DNA of 64,000 nt from Leifsonia poae. GTDB taxonomy: Bacteria > Actinomycetota > Actinomycetes > Actinomycetales > Microbacteriaceae. The notes under the pieces are model-generated. The model was not told the DNA's origin and did no database searches. It saw only the letters and a list, made by a program, of their open reading frames with translations. The stretch lies in the NCBI RefSeq assembly GCF_020009625.1, contig NZ_JAIHLP010000002.1:3915342-3979341 (forward strand). Direction: 5' to 3'. Each line of letters opens with the position of its first letter. The stretch's first letter is position 1. This document shows, in pieces, positions 41,210-48,000 of this stretch. The position numbers were made by a program, and so were the translations under genes.

Positions 41210-42754
41210 TCAGCGCAGGCGCTGCACCCAAGCCTCCACGTCGTCCGCCGTGCGCGGGATGGCGATGGAGAGGTTCTCGGCTCCGCCTTCGGTGACGAGG
41301 ATGTTGTCCTCGATCCGAACACCGATACCGCGGAACCGCTCGGGGACCGTCAGATCGTCGGGCTGGAAGTAGAGGCCGGGCTCGATCGTGAACGTCATAC
41401 CGGGCTCGAGCACGCCGTCGAGGTAGAGCTCGCGGCGGGCCTGCGCGCAATCATGCACATCGAGCCCGAGGTGGTGGCTCGTACCGTGCACCATGTAGCG
41501 GCGGTGGTGCTGATTGTCGGCTTCGAGCGCCTCCTCGGCGGACACCGGCAGCAGACCCCACTCCGCGGTGCGCCGGGCGATGACCCCCATCGCGGTCGCG
41601 TGGATCTCGCGGAACCGGATGCCGGGGCGCACGATCGCGAACGCCGCATCCGCCGCCTCGCGGACCGTCTCGTAAACCAGGCGCTGCGTCTCGGTGAACG
41701 TTCCGTCGATCGGCAGGGTGCGCGTGATGTCGGCCGTGTAGTAACTGTCGACCTCCACCCCCGCATCGAGCAGGATGACGTCGCCCGGCACGACGGCGCC
41801 GTCGTTGCGGGTCCAGTGCAGGATGCACGCGTGCGGGCCGCTCGCGGCGATGGTGTCGTAGCCGACGGCGTTGCCGTCGGCGCGGGCGCGGCCGTTGAAG
41901 ACGCCTTCGACGAGACGCTCCCCACGGGGGTGCGCGGTGATCCGGGCGAGGTCGCCGATCACGTCGTCGAAGCCCCGGGCGGTGGCGGCGATCGCGGTTC
42001 GGAGCTCGCCGATCTCGAAGGCGTCCTTCACGAGCCGCAGCTCCGAGAGGTCGCGCGCCAGCGCGTCATCGGCCGTGTGGTCCTCGCCGTCGGAGCTGTC
42101 GGAGCTGTCGGCGCTGTCGGAGCTGTCGGCGGCCAGCACAAGACGGAGTGCGTCGATCTGGTCGGTGAGGGCCGCATCCGCTTCGCGCACCAGCAGCGTG
42201 TCGGCGTCGGTCGAATCGATGACGGCGTCGAGCTCGGAGAGATCGCAGGTCGCCAGAGCGAGGTCGCTCGCGACCTGGGTGAGCGAGGGTCGGGGGCCGA
42301 TCCAGAATTCGCCGATCTCCGGGTTGGCGTAGAACTCGTCGGAGTCGCGCCCGGCGCGCTCGCGGAAGTAGAGCGTGGCGTCATGCCCGATGGCTGTCGG
42401 TTCGAGCACCAGCACACTGCCCGGTTCGGAGTCCGAACCCCACCCGGTCAGATGTGCGAACGCCGAGTGGGCGCGGAACGCGAAGTCGGTGTCATTGGAG
42501 CGCTGCTTGAGCCGGCCCGCGGGAACGACGAGACGCTTGCCGGGATGCTGCTCCGAGATGCGCGCACGCCGGGCGGCGGCGAAGGCGGCCTGTTCGCGGG
42601 CGGCCGGAAGCTCCTCGGCCCGGTCGGCCCAGCCGTTTCCGATGAACTGCCTGAAACCGTCGGAGCCCGGCGTCGTCGACCGATTGGCGGTCGCGCGGGG
42701 CTCGGGGGCGGGGGTGGTCTGCTGACTGGTCGACTGCGAAGACATGCCGTCCAT
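41210..42754 (-). CDS. Xaa-Pro aminopeptidase (aminopeptidase P family)
   Basis: A 514-residue M24B metallopeptidase removing N-terminal residues before proline. The N-terminal AMP_N domain (about residues 45-190, RLVVPAGRLKQRSNDTDFAF, AHLTGWGSDSEPGSVLVLEP) is followed by the pita-bread catalytic domain. Metal ligands are visible: Asp in LLDAGVEVDSYY, Asp in TADITRTLP, His in GTSHHLGLDVHD, Glu in FTIEPGLYF and Glu in GVRIEDNILV. A low-complexity Ser/Asp insert (about 207-221) from a 9-bp repeat sits between the domains. The ATG at 42754 has GGAG upstream. It is divergent from the PHP gene. Confidence 0.92.
   Translation of the reverse strand: MDGMSSQSTSQQTTPAPEPRATANRSTTPGSDGFRQFIGNGWADRAEELPAAREQAAFAAARRARISEQHPGKRLVVPAGRLKQRSNDTDFAFRAHSAFAHLTGWGSDSEPGSVLVLEPTAIGHDATLYFRERAGRDSDEFYANPEIGEFWIGPRPSLTQVASDLALATCDLSELDAVIDSTDADTLLVREADAALTDQIDALRLVLAADSSDSADSSDSSDGEDHTADDALARDLSELRLVKDAFEIGELRTAIAATARGFDDVIGDLARITAHPRGERLVEGVFNGRARADGNAVGYDTIAASGPHACILHWTRNDGAVVPGDVILLDAGVEVDSYYTADITRTLPIDGTFTETQRLVYETVREAADAAFAIVRPGIRFREIHATAMGVIARRTAEWGLLPVSAEEALEADNQHHRRYMVHGTSHHLGLDVHDCAQARRELYLDGVLEPGMTFTIEPGLYFQPDDLTVPERFRGIGVRIEDNILVTEGGAENLSIAIPRTADDVEAWVQRLR
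42089..42133. repeat. 9-bp tandem repeat inside the aminopeptidase gene
   Basis: Four copies of GTCGGAGCT (one with a single change) plus a degenerate fifth. On the coding strand it encodes an Asp/Ser-rich stretch in the interdomain linker. Confidence 0.85.
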
Positions 42755-42765
42755 TCTTCCACTCC

Positions 42766-42771
42766 TAGAAT
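42766..42771 (+). promoter_or_regulatory. Putative -10 (TAGAAT) for leaderless PHP-domain mRNA
   Basis: TAGAAT ends 6 nt before the ATG at 42778; the intervening GGGAGG abuts the ATG, too close for normal ribosome binding. Confidence 0.5.
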
Positions 42772-42777
42772 GGGAGG

Positions 42778-43650
42778 ATGGCTGATGAGCGGCGGTTCCG
42801 TGGTCCCATCGACCTGCACACGCATTCGCGCGTCTCCGACGGCACGGAGTCGCCCGCCGAACTGATGCGCGCCGCGGCCGTCGCCGGCCTGGGCACCGTG
42901 GCGCTGACCGATCACGACTCCACCGCGGGGTGGGCGGATGCGGCCTCGGCCGTCGCCGAGACCGGCGTCACCCTCATCCCCGGCATGGAACTGAGCACCC
43001 GGGTGGAATTCGCCAGCGTGCACATGCTCGGCTATCTCTTCGACCCCGAGAACCAGGCCCTGACCGCCGAGTCGGAGCGCATCCGGAGCGGGCGCCTGCG
43101 CCGGGCGGAAGAGATGGTGCGCCGAATCTCGGAGGACTACGACATCACCTGGGCCGATGTGCTCGCCCAATCGGTCGAAGGCGCGACGGTCGGGCGACCC
43201 CACATCGCTGACGCGCTGGTGGCTCGAGGGCTGGCCCCCGACCGTAGCGCCGCGTTCGCCGGGATCCTGCATTGGCGAGGCGGTTACTACCAGCCGCACT
43301 ACGCCCCGGATCCGTTGACGGGCGTGCGGCTCATCCGCGAGGCCGGCGGCGTTCCGGTGCTCGCGCATCCGGGAACGGGCGGCCGTGGGCGGGTCATCCC
43401 GGAGGAGCGGCTCGCACGCCTGGCCGACGCCGGGCTGTTCGGCCTCGAGATCGACCACCGCGAGAACACTCCCGACGGCAAGGAGCGGCTGCACGAGCTG
43501 GCGGTGCGCTACGGTCTCGCGATCACCGGGTCGAGCGACTATCACGGCTCCGGCAAACCGAACCGGTTGGGGGAGAACACCACCTCCCCCGAGGTGCTGG
43601 AGGCCATCATCGAAGAAGCGACAGGCGCGGCGCCCTTCTTCGCCTCCTGA
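42778..43650 (+). CDS. PHP domain metal-dependent phosphoesterase
   Basis: A 290-residue PHP protein of the YciV/TrpH type, which includes 3',5'-nucleoside bisphosphate phosphatases and RNase AM. Metal ligands are in IDLHTHSRVSDGT (His pair and Asp, about residues 11-23), ALTDHDSTAGW (about 42-52), PGMELSTRVE, LAHPGTGGRG and GSSDYHGSGKP. Motif spacing is complete, so it should be active. Cytosolic, no signal peptide. It is divergent from the aminopeptidase gene; the secreted transglycosylase-like gene follows after 45 bp. The exact substrate (pAp or short RNA) is inferred from the family. Confidence 0.9.
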   Translation: MADERRFRGPIDLHTHSRVSDGTESPAELMRAAAVAGLGTVALTDHDSTAGWADAASAVAETGVTLIPGMELSTRVEFASVHMLGYLFDPENQALTAESERIRSGRLRRAEEMVRRISEDYDITWADVLAQSVEGATVGRPHIADALVARGLAPDRSAAFAGILHWRGGYYQPHYAPDPLTGVRLIREAGGVPVLAHPGTGGRGRVIPEERLARLADAGLFGLEIDHRENTPDGKERLHELAVRYGLAITGSSDYHGSGKPNRLGENTTSPEVLEAIIEEATGAAPFFAS

Positions 43651-43695
43651 CGATCAGCGCTTACCCTGAACGGGGCGAACGAACGAGGTGAGAGC

Positions 43696-44838
43696 GTGAG
43701 GCGATCGATCTGGACGACCGGCGGTGCGGCGACCCTGCTGGTGACAGCGCTGGTGACGGCCGGCGGGGTCGGGCCGGTCGCAGCAGACACCTCATATCCA
43801 TCGTGGGGCGACGTGCAGGCGGCGAAAGCCAGTGCGGCCGCGACACAGGCGGAGGTCGACACCCTCAACGGTGTGCTCGTATCGCTGCAGGCCTCATCGA
43901 ATGCCGCAGCCATGCTCGCCGTGAAGCGTGCGGGGGAGTACGGCAGAGCGGAGGCCAGCCTGCAGGCGGCGACGCTGAAGGCGAGCGGTCTGCAGAGCCA
44001 AGCCGCTGAGGCGGCCGTGGAGGCGGCCACTCTGCGCGCGCAAAGCGGCACGCTCGCCGAACAGCTCACTCGCGCCGGCGGGTCGGAGCTCTCGCTCCGG
44101 CTCTTCCTCAGCGGTAATGATGCGCACTCCTCCGCAGGCCTGCTCTACCAGCTCGGCGCCGTGACGAAACTGGGCGACCAGGCCAGTACGCTGTTCGCCG
44201 CGGCGAACGAGCAGAAGAACCTCGCCGCCTCCCTGAGCGCGCAGGCCGCCGTGGCCGAGAAGGTGCGCGACCAGCTCGCCACTGCGGCCAAGTCGGCCCT
44301 CGACGACGCGCAGGCCGCGAAGGCTGCGGCGGATGCGCAGCTCGCCAGCCAGAAGGAGCACGCGACCACCCTGTATGCCCAGCTCGCCTCGCTCAAGAAC
44401 ACCGTGGCCTCGGTCGAGCAGAAATACGCCGAGGGTGTCGCCGCGGCAGCCCAAGCGCAGGCGGCCAACCAGAGCAACGGAGGTGCGGGAGCCGGCTCCG
44501 GCTGGGTCTCGGCGCCGACCGGGATCGTCGTCGACCCCGCGGCCGCGCAGGCCTACGCCGCGAGCGTGCTCGGCAACTACGGGTGGGGGCCCGACCAGAT
44601 GAGCTGCCTCGTGCGACTGTGGAACCAGGAGTCCGGATGGCAGGCCGACGCGGTCAACTCCTCGAGTGATGCATACGGCATCGCCCAGGCCCTGCCACCC
44701 CAGAAGATGGAATCCGCCGGCTCGGATTGGCTGACGAACGCGAACACCCAGATCAACTGGGGTCTGGGCTACATCAGCGGCCGTTACGGCTCACCGTGCG
44801 GCGCGTGGGCGCACGAAGTCTCCTACAACTGGTACTGA
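43696..44838 (+). CDS. Secreted coiled-coil protein with lytic-transglycosylase-like C-terminus
   Basis: A 380-residue exported protein. The N-terminus has a signal peptide (SIWTTGGAATLLVTALVTAG, cleavage probably near VAADT). Residues about 38-255 form a long Ala-rich coiled coil resembling PcsB/RipA-type N-domains. The C-terminal 100 residues carry an SLT-like fold: CLVRLWNQESGWQADAVNSS with the probable catalytic Glu, then AYGIAQALPPQKMESAGSDW and QINWGLGYISGRYGSPCGAW, whose Cys may pair with the first one. It likely acts on or near peptidoglycan at the cell surface. The GTG at 43696 has GAGGTGAG upstream. It is convergent with the helicase gene. Confidence 0.87.
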   Translation: MRRSIWTTGGAATLLVTALVTAGGVGPVAADTSYPSWGDVQAAKASAAATQAEVDTLNGVLVSLQASSNAAAMLAVKRAGEYGRAEASLQAATLKASGLQSQAAEAAVEAATLRAQSGTLAEQLTRAGGSELSLRLFLSGNDAHSSAGLLYQLGAVTKLGDQASTLFAAANEQKNLAASLSAQAAVAEKVRDQLATAAKSALDDAQAAKAAADAQLASQKEHATTLYAQLASLKNTVASVEQKYAEGVAAAAQAQAANQSNGGAGAGSGWVSAPTGIVVDPAAAQAYAASVLGNYGWGPDQMSCLVRLWNQESGWQADAVNSSSDAYGIAQALPPQKMESAGSDWLTNANTQINWGLGYISGRYGSPCGAWAHEVSYNWY

Positions 44839-44918
44839 TCCGCTGATCCGCTCACGGGGCGCCGGAAGAACGTCGAACGTCGCGCATCCGGCCGCCCACT
44901 CGAGCGGACGAAGCAAAC

Positions 44919-46424
44919 CTAGTTCGCGGGGGTCGCGGGTGCGCTGCCCGACGGGCGACGGCGACGACGGCGCGGAGCGCTGTTGCCGTCACGGTGCTCG
45001 GAACCGCCACCGTCATGCGTACCGGCGGCCGGAGCGTTCTCGCCCGAAGGGGAGGACTCACCGGCCGGTGCGCCGGCCGGACGACCGCCGCGCGTGCGGC
45101 GCCGCTGACGCTGGGAGGCCTCGGAACCCGAGTCGCCCGATCGCTGGGTCGACCCGCCCGCGCCGCCGTCGGACGAGCGGCCGCGCCGACCGCCTTCGGT
45201 GGCGCGCTGGCCGCTCTCGCCGCCGGATTTGACCGCCGGCGTGCTCTTCAGACGGCCCTTCGAACCGGCCGGGATGTCCAGGTCGGCGAAGAGGTGGGGG
45301 CTCGACGAGTACGTCTCCACCGGCTCGGGCTGCCCCATGTCGAGCGCGCGGTTGATCAGCGCCCACTTGTGCAGGTCGTCCCAGTCGACGAAGGTGACGG
45401 CGATCCCGGTCTTGCCGGCGCGGCCGGTGCGGCCGGCGCGGTGCAGGTAGGTGTCGTGGTCGTCCGGCACGGTGTGGTTGATCACGTGGGTGACGTCGTT
45501 GACGTCGATGCCACGGGCGGCGACATCCGTCGCGATGAGGATGTCTTTCTTGCCGGCCTTGAACGCGGCCATGGCGCGCTCGCGCTGCTCCTGGTTGAGG
45601 TCGCCGTGCACGGCGGCGGCGTTGAAGCCGCGGTCGTTCAGCTCTTCGACGAGCTTGGCGGCGGCGCGCTTGGTGCGGGTGAAGACGACCGTCTTGCCGC
45701 GGCCCTCGGCCTGCAGGATGCGCGAGATGACCTCGTCTTTGTCGAGCGAGTGCGCGCGGTAGACGACGTGTTTGATGTTCGCCTGGGTGAGGCCCTCATC
45801 CGGGTCGGTGGCGCGGATGTGGATCGGCTTGGTCATGAATCGTCGGGCGAGGGCGACGATCGGGCCGGGCATCGTTGCGGAGAACAGCATGGTGTGGCGG
45901 GTCGCCGGAACCTGCTGGAAGATCTTCTCGATGTCGCTGAGGAAGCCGAGGTCGAGCATCTTGTCGGCCTCGTCGAGCACGACCTCCTGCACCTGCTTGA
46001 GATCGAGGAGGCGCTGCCCGGCGAGGTCGAGCAGACGACCGGGGGTGCCGACGACGATCTGGGCACCGGCCTTGAGCTGCTCCACCTGACCCTCGTACGC
46101 CTTGCCGCCGTAGATGCTGACGACCTTCGTCGCGCGGTTAGCGGTGGCGACCTCGAGGTCTTCCGCCACCTGCACACACAGCTCGCGGGTCGGGACGACG
46201 ACGAGGACTTTCACGCCGGGCGCCGGGTCGAGCCCGATGCGCTGGATGATCGGGAGGCCGAAGCCGAACGTCTTGCCGGTGCCGGTCTTCGCCTGTCCGA
46301 TGATGTCCTGGCCGTCAAGGGCGAGCGGGATGGTCTGCGCCTGGATGGGGAACGGCTCGATGATGCCCTTCGCCGCGAGCGCGTCCACCATGTCCTGATC
46401 GATATTGAGTTCGGAGAAAGTCAC
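44919..46424 (-). CDS. DEAD-box ATP-dependent RNA helicase (RhlE-like)
   Basis: A 501-residue RNA helicase. Motifs in order: FPIQAQTIPLAL (Q motif, about residues 25-36), GQAKTGTGKTFGF (motif I), PTRELCVQVA (Ia), TPGRLLDL (Ib), VLDEADKMLDLGF (II, DEAD), LFSATMP (III), VVFTRTKRAAAKL (IV), ATDVAARGIDV (V) and YLHRAGRTGRAG (VI). The last 110 residues are a basic, Gly/Ser/Arg-rich tail (RQRRRTRGG, APRRRRRRPSGS) for RNA binding. The GTG at 46424 gives MTFSELNIDQDMVDAL. The leader before it can form a hairpin between CTACGC and GCGTAG, as seen in cold-regulated helicases. It corresponds in position to M. tuberculosis Rv3211. Confidence 0.93.
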   Translation of the reverse strand: MTFSELNIDQDMVDALAAKGIIEPFPIQAQTIPLALDGQDIIGQAKTGTGKTFGFGLPIIQRIGLDPAPGVKVLVVVPTRELCVQVAEDLEVATANRATKVVSIYGGKAYEGQVEQLKAGAQIVVGTPGRLLDLAGQRLLDLKQVQEVVLDEADKMLDLGFLSDIEKIFQQVPATRHTMLFSATMPGPIVALARRFMTKPIHIRATDPDEGLTQANIKHVVYRAHSLDKDEVISRILQAEGRGKTVVFTRTKRAAAKLVEELNDRGFNAAAVHGDLNQEQRERAMAAFKAGKKDILIATDVAARGIDVNDVTHVINHTVPDDHDTYLHRAGRTGRAGKTGIAVTFVDWDDLHKWALINRALDMGQPEPVETYSSSPHLFADLDIPAGSKGRLKSTPAVKSGGESGQRATEGGRRGRSSDGGAGGSTQRSGDSGSEASQRQRRRTRGGRPAGAPAGESSPSGENAPAAGTHDGGGSEHRDGNSAPRRRRRRPSGSAPATPAN

Positions 46425-46536
46425 GTATTTTTGCCTGTCGATTGAGTACGGATGCGTCTACGCCCTGTTTCTCATCGCAGGCGTAGGGCCGTCGTTCCAT
46501 CGCCGACGGCAGCACAAGCCTACTGGACGCCCCCGT

Positions 46537-46542
46537 TACACT
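46537..46542 (+). promoter_or_regulatory. Putative -10 (TACACT) for leaderless ferritin-like mRNA
   Basis: TACACT ends 7 nt before the GTG at 46550. No Shine-Dalgarno. Confidence 0.5.
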
Positions 46543-46549
46543 GCTGTAC

Positions 46550-47266
46550 GTGGCATCCTGGTTCTCCCGACGTCGGCCCCCGGTCGATCTCCCCCATCTC
46601 AAGCCGCGGGACGCCCCGACAGCGACCACGCGGGTCGATCTGCACGATGTGATGCCCGATCTGCTGCCGTATCTGGGGCAGGCGGCCTACCTGCAACTGG
46701 AGGCGTTCCAGACCTTGGCGCGCGTCGTCGGCGAGGTGGACGATCTCGCCGCCAAGGAGAAGATCGCCGCGGCCGCCGGCGCGTCGCTTTCGAAGCATCA
46801 GGGTGTCGCCGCCGAGATCCGACGTCGTGGAGACGACCCCGCCGAGGTGATGCGTCGCTTCGCCGACGAGATCGACGGGTTCAGCGCGCTGACCACCGGC
46901 GCCGACTGGCAGGAGACCCTGCTCGCCGTGCGGGTCACGAGCGGTCTTCTCGACGACTTCTTCATCCGGCTCGCCGTGGGGCTGCCCGGCGATGTCGGAC
47001 CGCGCATCGCCCAGCTGCTCGGATCGGACGGCGGACAGGACGGCATCGTCGACGTGCTCCGGGATGCCATCGCCGTCGACGAGCGGTTGGCGTCGCGGCT
47101 GGCGCTGTGGGGCAGACGTCTGGTGGGGGACACTCTGCTCGTGGCGCGCTCCGCGCTGCATCTTTCCGGCAACGCCGTCACGGACGATGAGCGCATCGAG
47201 CCGATCTTCACCGAGCTGATCGCCGCCCACACGCGCCGGATGGACGCGCTCGGTCTCACCGCCTGA
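46550..47266 (+). CDS. Ferritin-like fold protein (MiaE-related hydroxylase family)
   Basis: A 238-residue helical protein. The likely carboxylate/His iron-binding positions of the ferritin-like fold are around QLEAFQTLARVVGEVDDLAA (about residues 45-64), ASLSKHQGVAAEIRRRG (E/H pair) and IAVDERLASRLALWGRR (about 168-184). Actinobacterial homologues beside rhlE (Rv3210c type) are annotated as tRNA 2-methylthio-N6-isopentenyladenosine hydroxylase-like, but no direct evidence supports that substrate. The GTG at 46550 is probably leaderless. It is divergent from the DEAD-box helicase gene, so a shared RNA-related role is possible. Confidence 0.78.
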   Translation: MASWFSRRRPPVDLPHLKPRDAPTATTRVDLHDVMPDLLPYLGQAAYLQLEAFQTLARVVGEVDDLAAKEKIAAAAGASLSKHQGVAAEIRRRGDDPAEVMRRFADEIDGFSALTTGADWQETLLAVRVTSGLLDDFFIRLAVGLPGDVGPRIAQLLGSDGGQDGIVDVLRDAIAVDERLASRLALWGRRLVGDTLLVARSALHLSGNAVTDDERIEPIFTELIAAHTRRMDALGLTA

Positions 47267-47291
47267 GTCGTCTCAACCGCCAGGGATGCGA

Positions 47292-47324
47292 AATGCGCCT
47301 CATTCGACAGGAATGAGACGCATT
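47292..47324. repeat. Inverted repeat between convergent genes
   Basis: AATGCGCCTCATTC and GAATGAGACGCATT (13 of 14 paired) around the 5-nt loop GACAG. No T-run. Possible terminator for the ferritin-like gene and the small membrane-protein gene, or a dispersed palindrome. Confidence 0.65.
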
Positions 47325-47355
47325 CGGCAGCTTTCGTGGCCGGTGGGTCGCGGTG

Positions 47356-47658
47356 TCAGCGGGCGACGGCGCCTTTGGTGAGAGTGGCGAGGAGTTTGTC
47401 GTCGTTGGAAGTGCGCACCCGACCGACGATGAGGTCGATCACGAAGACGATGACGGCCGTGCCGACGAGGGTGATCCACCAGATCCAGCCGCCGTTCCAG
47501 GCGAGGCCGGCCCAGGTGAGAGCGACCCAGAGGGCGCTGGACACCATGACACCGACCGCCGGGATCAGCACGGCGCCGTGCGTGTGCCGGTGCGGCAGGA
47601 AGTAGCGCGCACCGAGACCGAGCAGGGCGCCGCCGAGCGCGACGAAGAGGAGCTCCAT
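47356..47658 (-). CDS. Hypothetical small membrane protein
   Basis: A 100-residue protein with three predicted membrane helices (about residues 4-20, 29-49 and 56-78) and a short basic tail (RVRTSNDDKLLATLTKGAVA). I do not recognise the family; similar small membrane proteins occur beside DUF3107 genes in Microbacteriaceae. The ATG at 47658 lies 9 bp downstream of the DUF3107 stop, so the two are probably co-transcribed. Confidence 0.72.
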   Translation of the reverse strand: MELLFVALGGALLGLGARYFLPHRHTHGAVLIPAVGVMVSSALWVALTWAGLAWNGGWIWWITLVGTAVIVFVIDLIVGRVRTSNDDKLLATLTKGAVAR

Positions 47659-47667
47659 CGGTGCGCC

Positions 47668-47892
47668 CTAGCCGACGAATCCGATGCGGCGGGACTCGTC
47701 GCTGCCGATCTCGATGTAGGCGATGCCCGCCACCGGAACCAGGTAGACCTTCTGCTTGTCGTCCGTCAGCCGAAGGAAGCCGGCACCGCTGGTGAGAGCG
47801 GTCTGAGCCTGTTCGGCGATCTCGTCGACGGTCTGAGTCGACTCGAAGCTGAGCTCGCGGGGGGCGTTGACGATTCCGATGCGGATCTCCAC
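47668..47892 (-). CDS. DUF3107 domain-containing protein
   Basis: A 74-residue protein conserved across actinobacteria (M. tuberculosis TB9.4/Rv3208A type), function unknown. It begins MEIRIGIVNAPRELSFEST and ends with the conserved VPVAGIAYIEIGSDESRRIGF, predicting a small alpha/beta fold. The ATG at 47892 is preceded by GAAAGG on the minus strand. It is divergent from adnA, a gene order kept in many actinobacteria. It probably forms a bicistronic unit with the following small membrane protein. Confidence 0.92.
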   Translation of the reverse strand: MEIRIGIVNAPRELSFESTQTVDEIAEQAQTALTSGAGFLRLTDDKQKVYLVPVAGIAYIEIGSDESRRIGFVG

Positions 47893-47987
47893 GTGTGGTG
47901 CCTTTCGAATCTGACCGGCGGATGTGTGTTCAGACTACGACACTCGGATCACGGCGCTGCGCCGCGTTCTCTGTCGGCGGACGCCGG

Positions 47988-47993
47988 TAGCGT
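47988..47993 (+). promoter_or_regulatory. Putative -10 (TAGCGT) for leaderless adnA mRNA
   Basis: TAGCGT ends 7 nt before the ATG at 48001. No Shine-Dalgarno. Confidence 0.5.
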
Positions 47994-48000
47994 TCATGGC

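Noticed and set aside
42089..42133. CRISPR-like repeat array
   Set aside because: Repeats are 9 bp, directly adjacent, without spacers, and in frame inside a gene.
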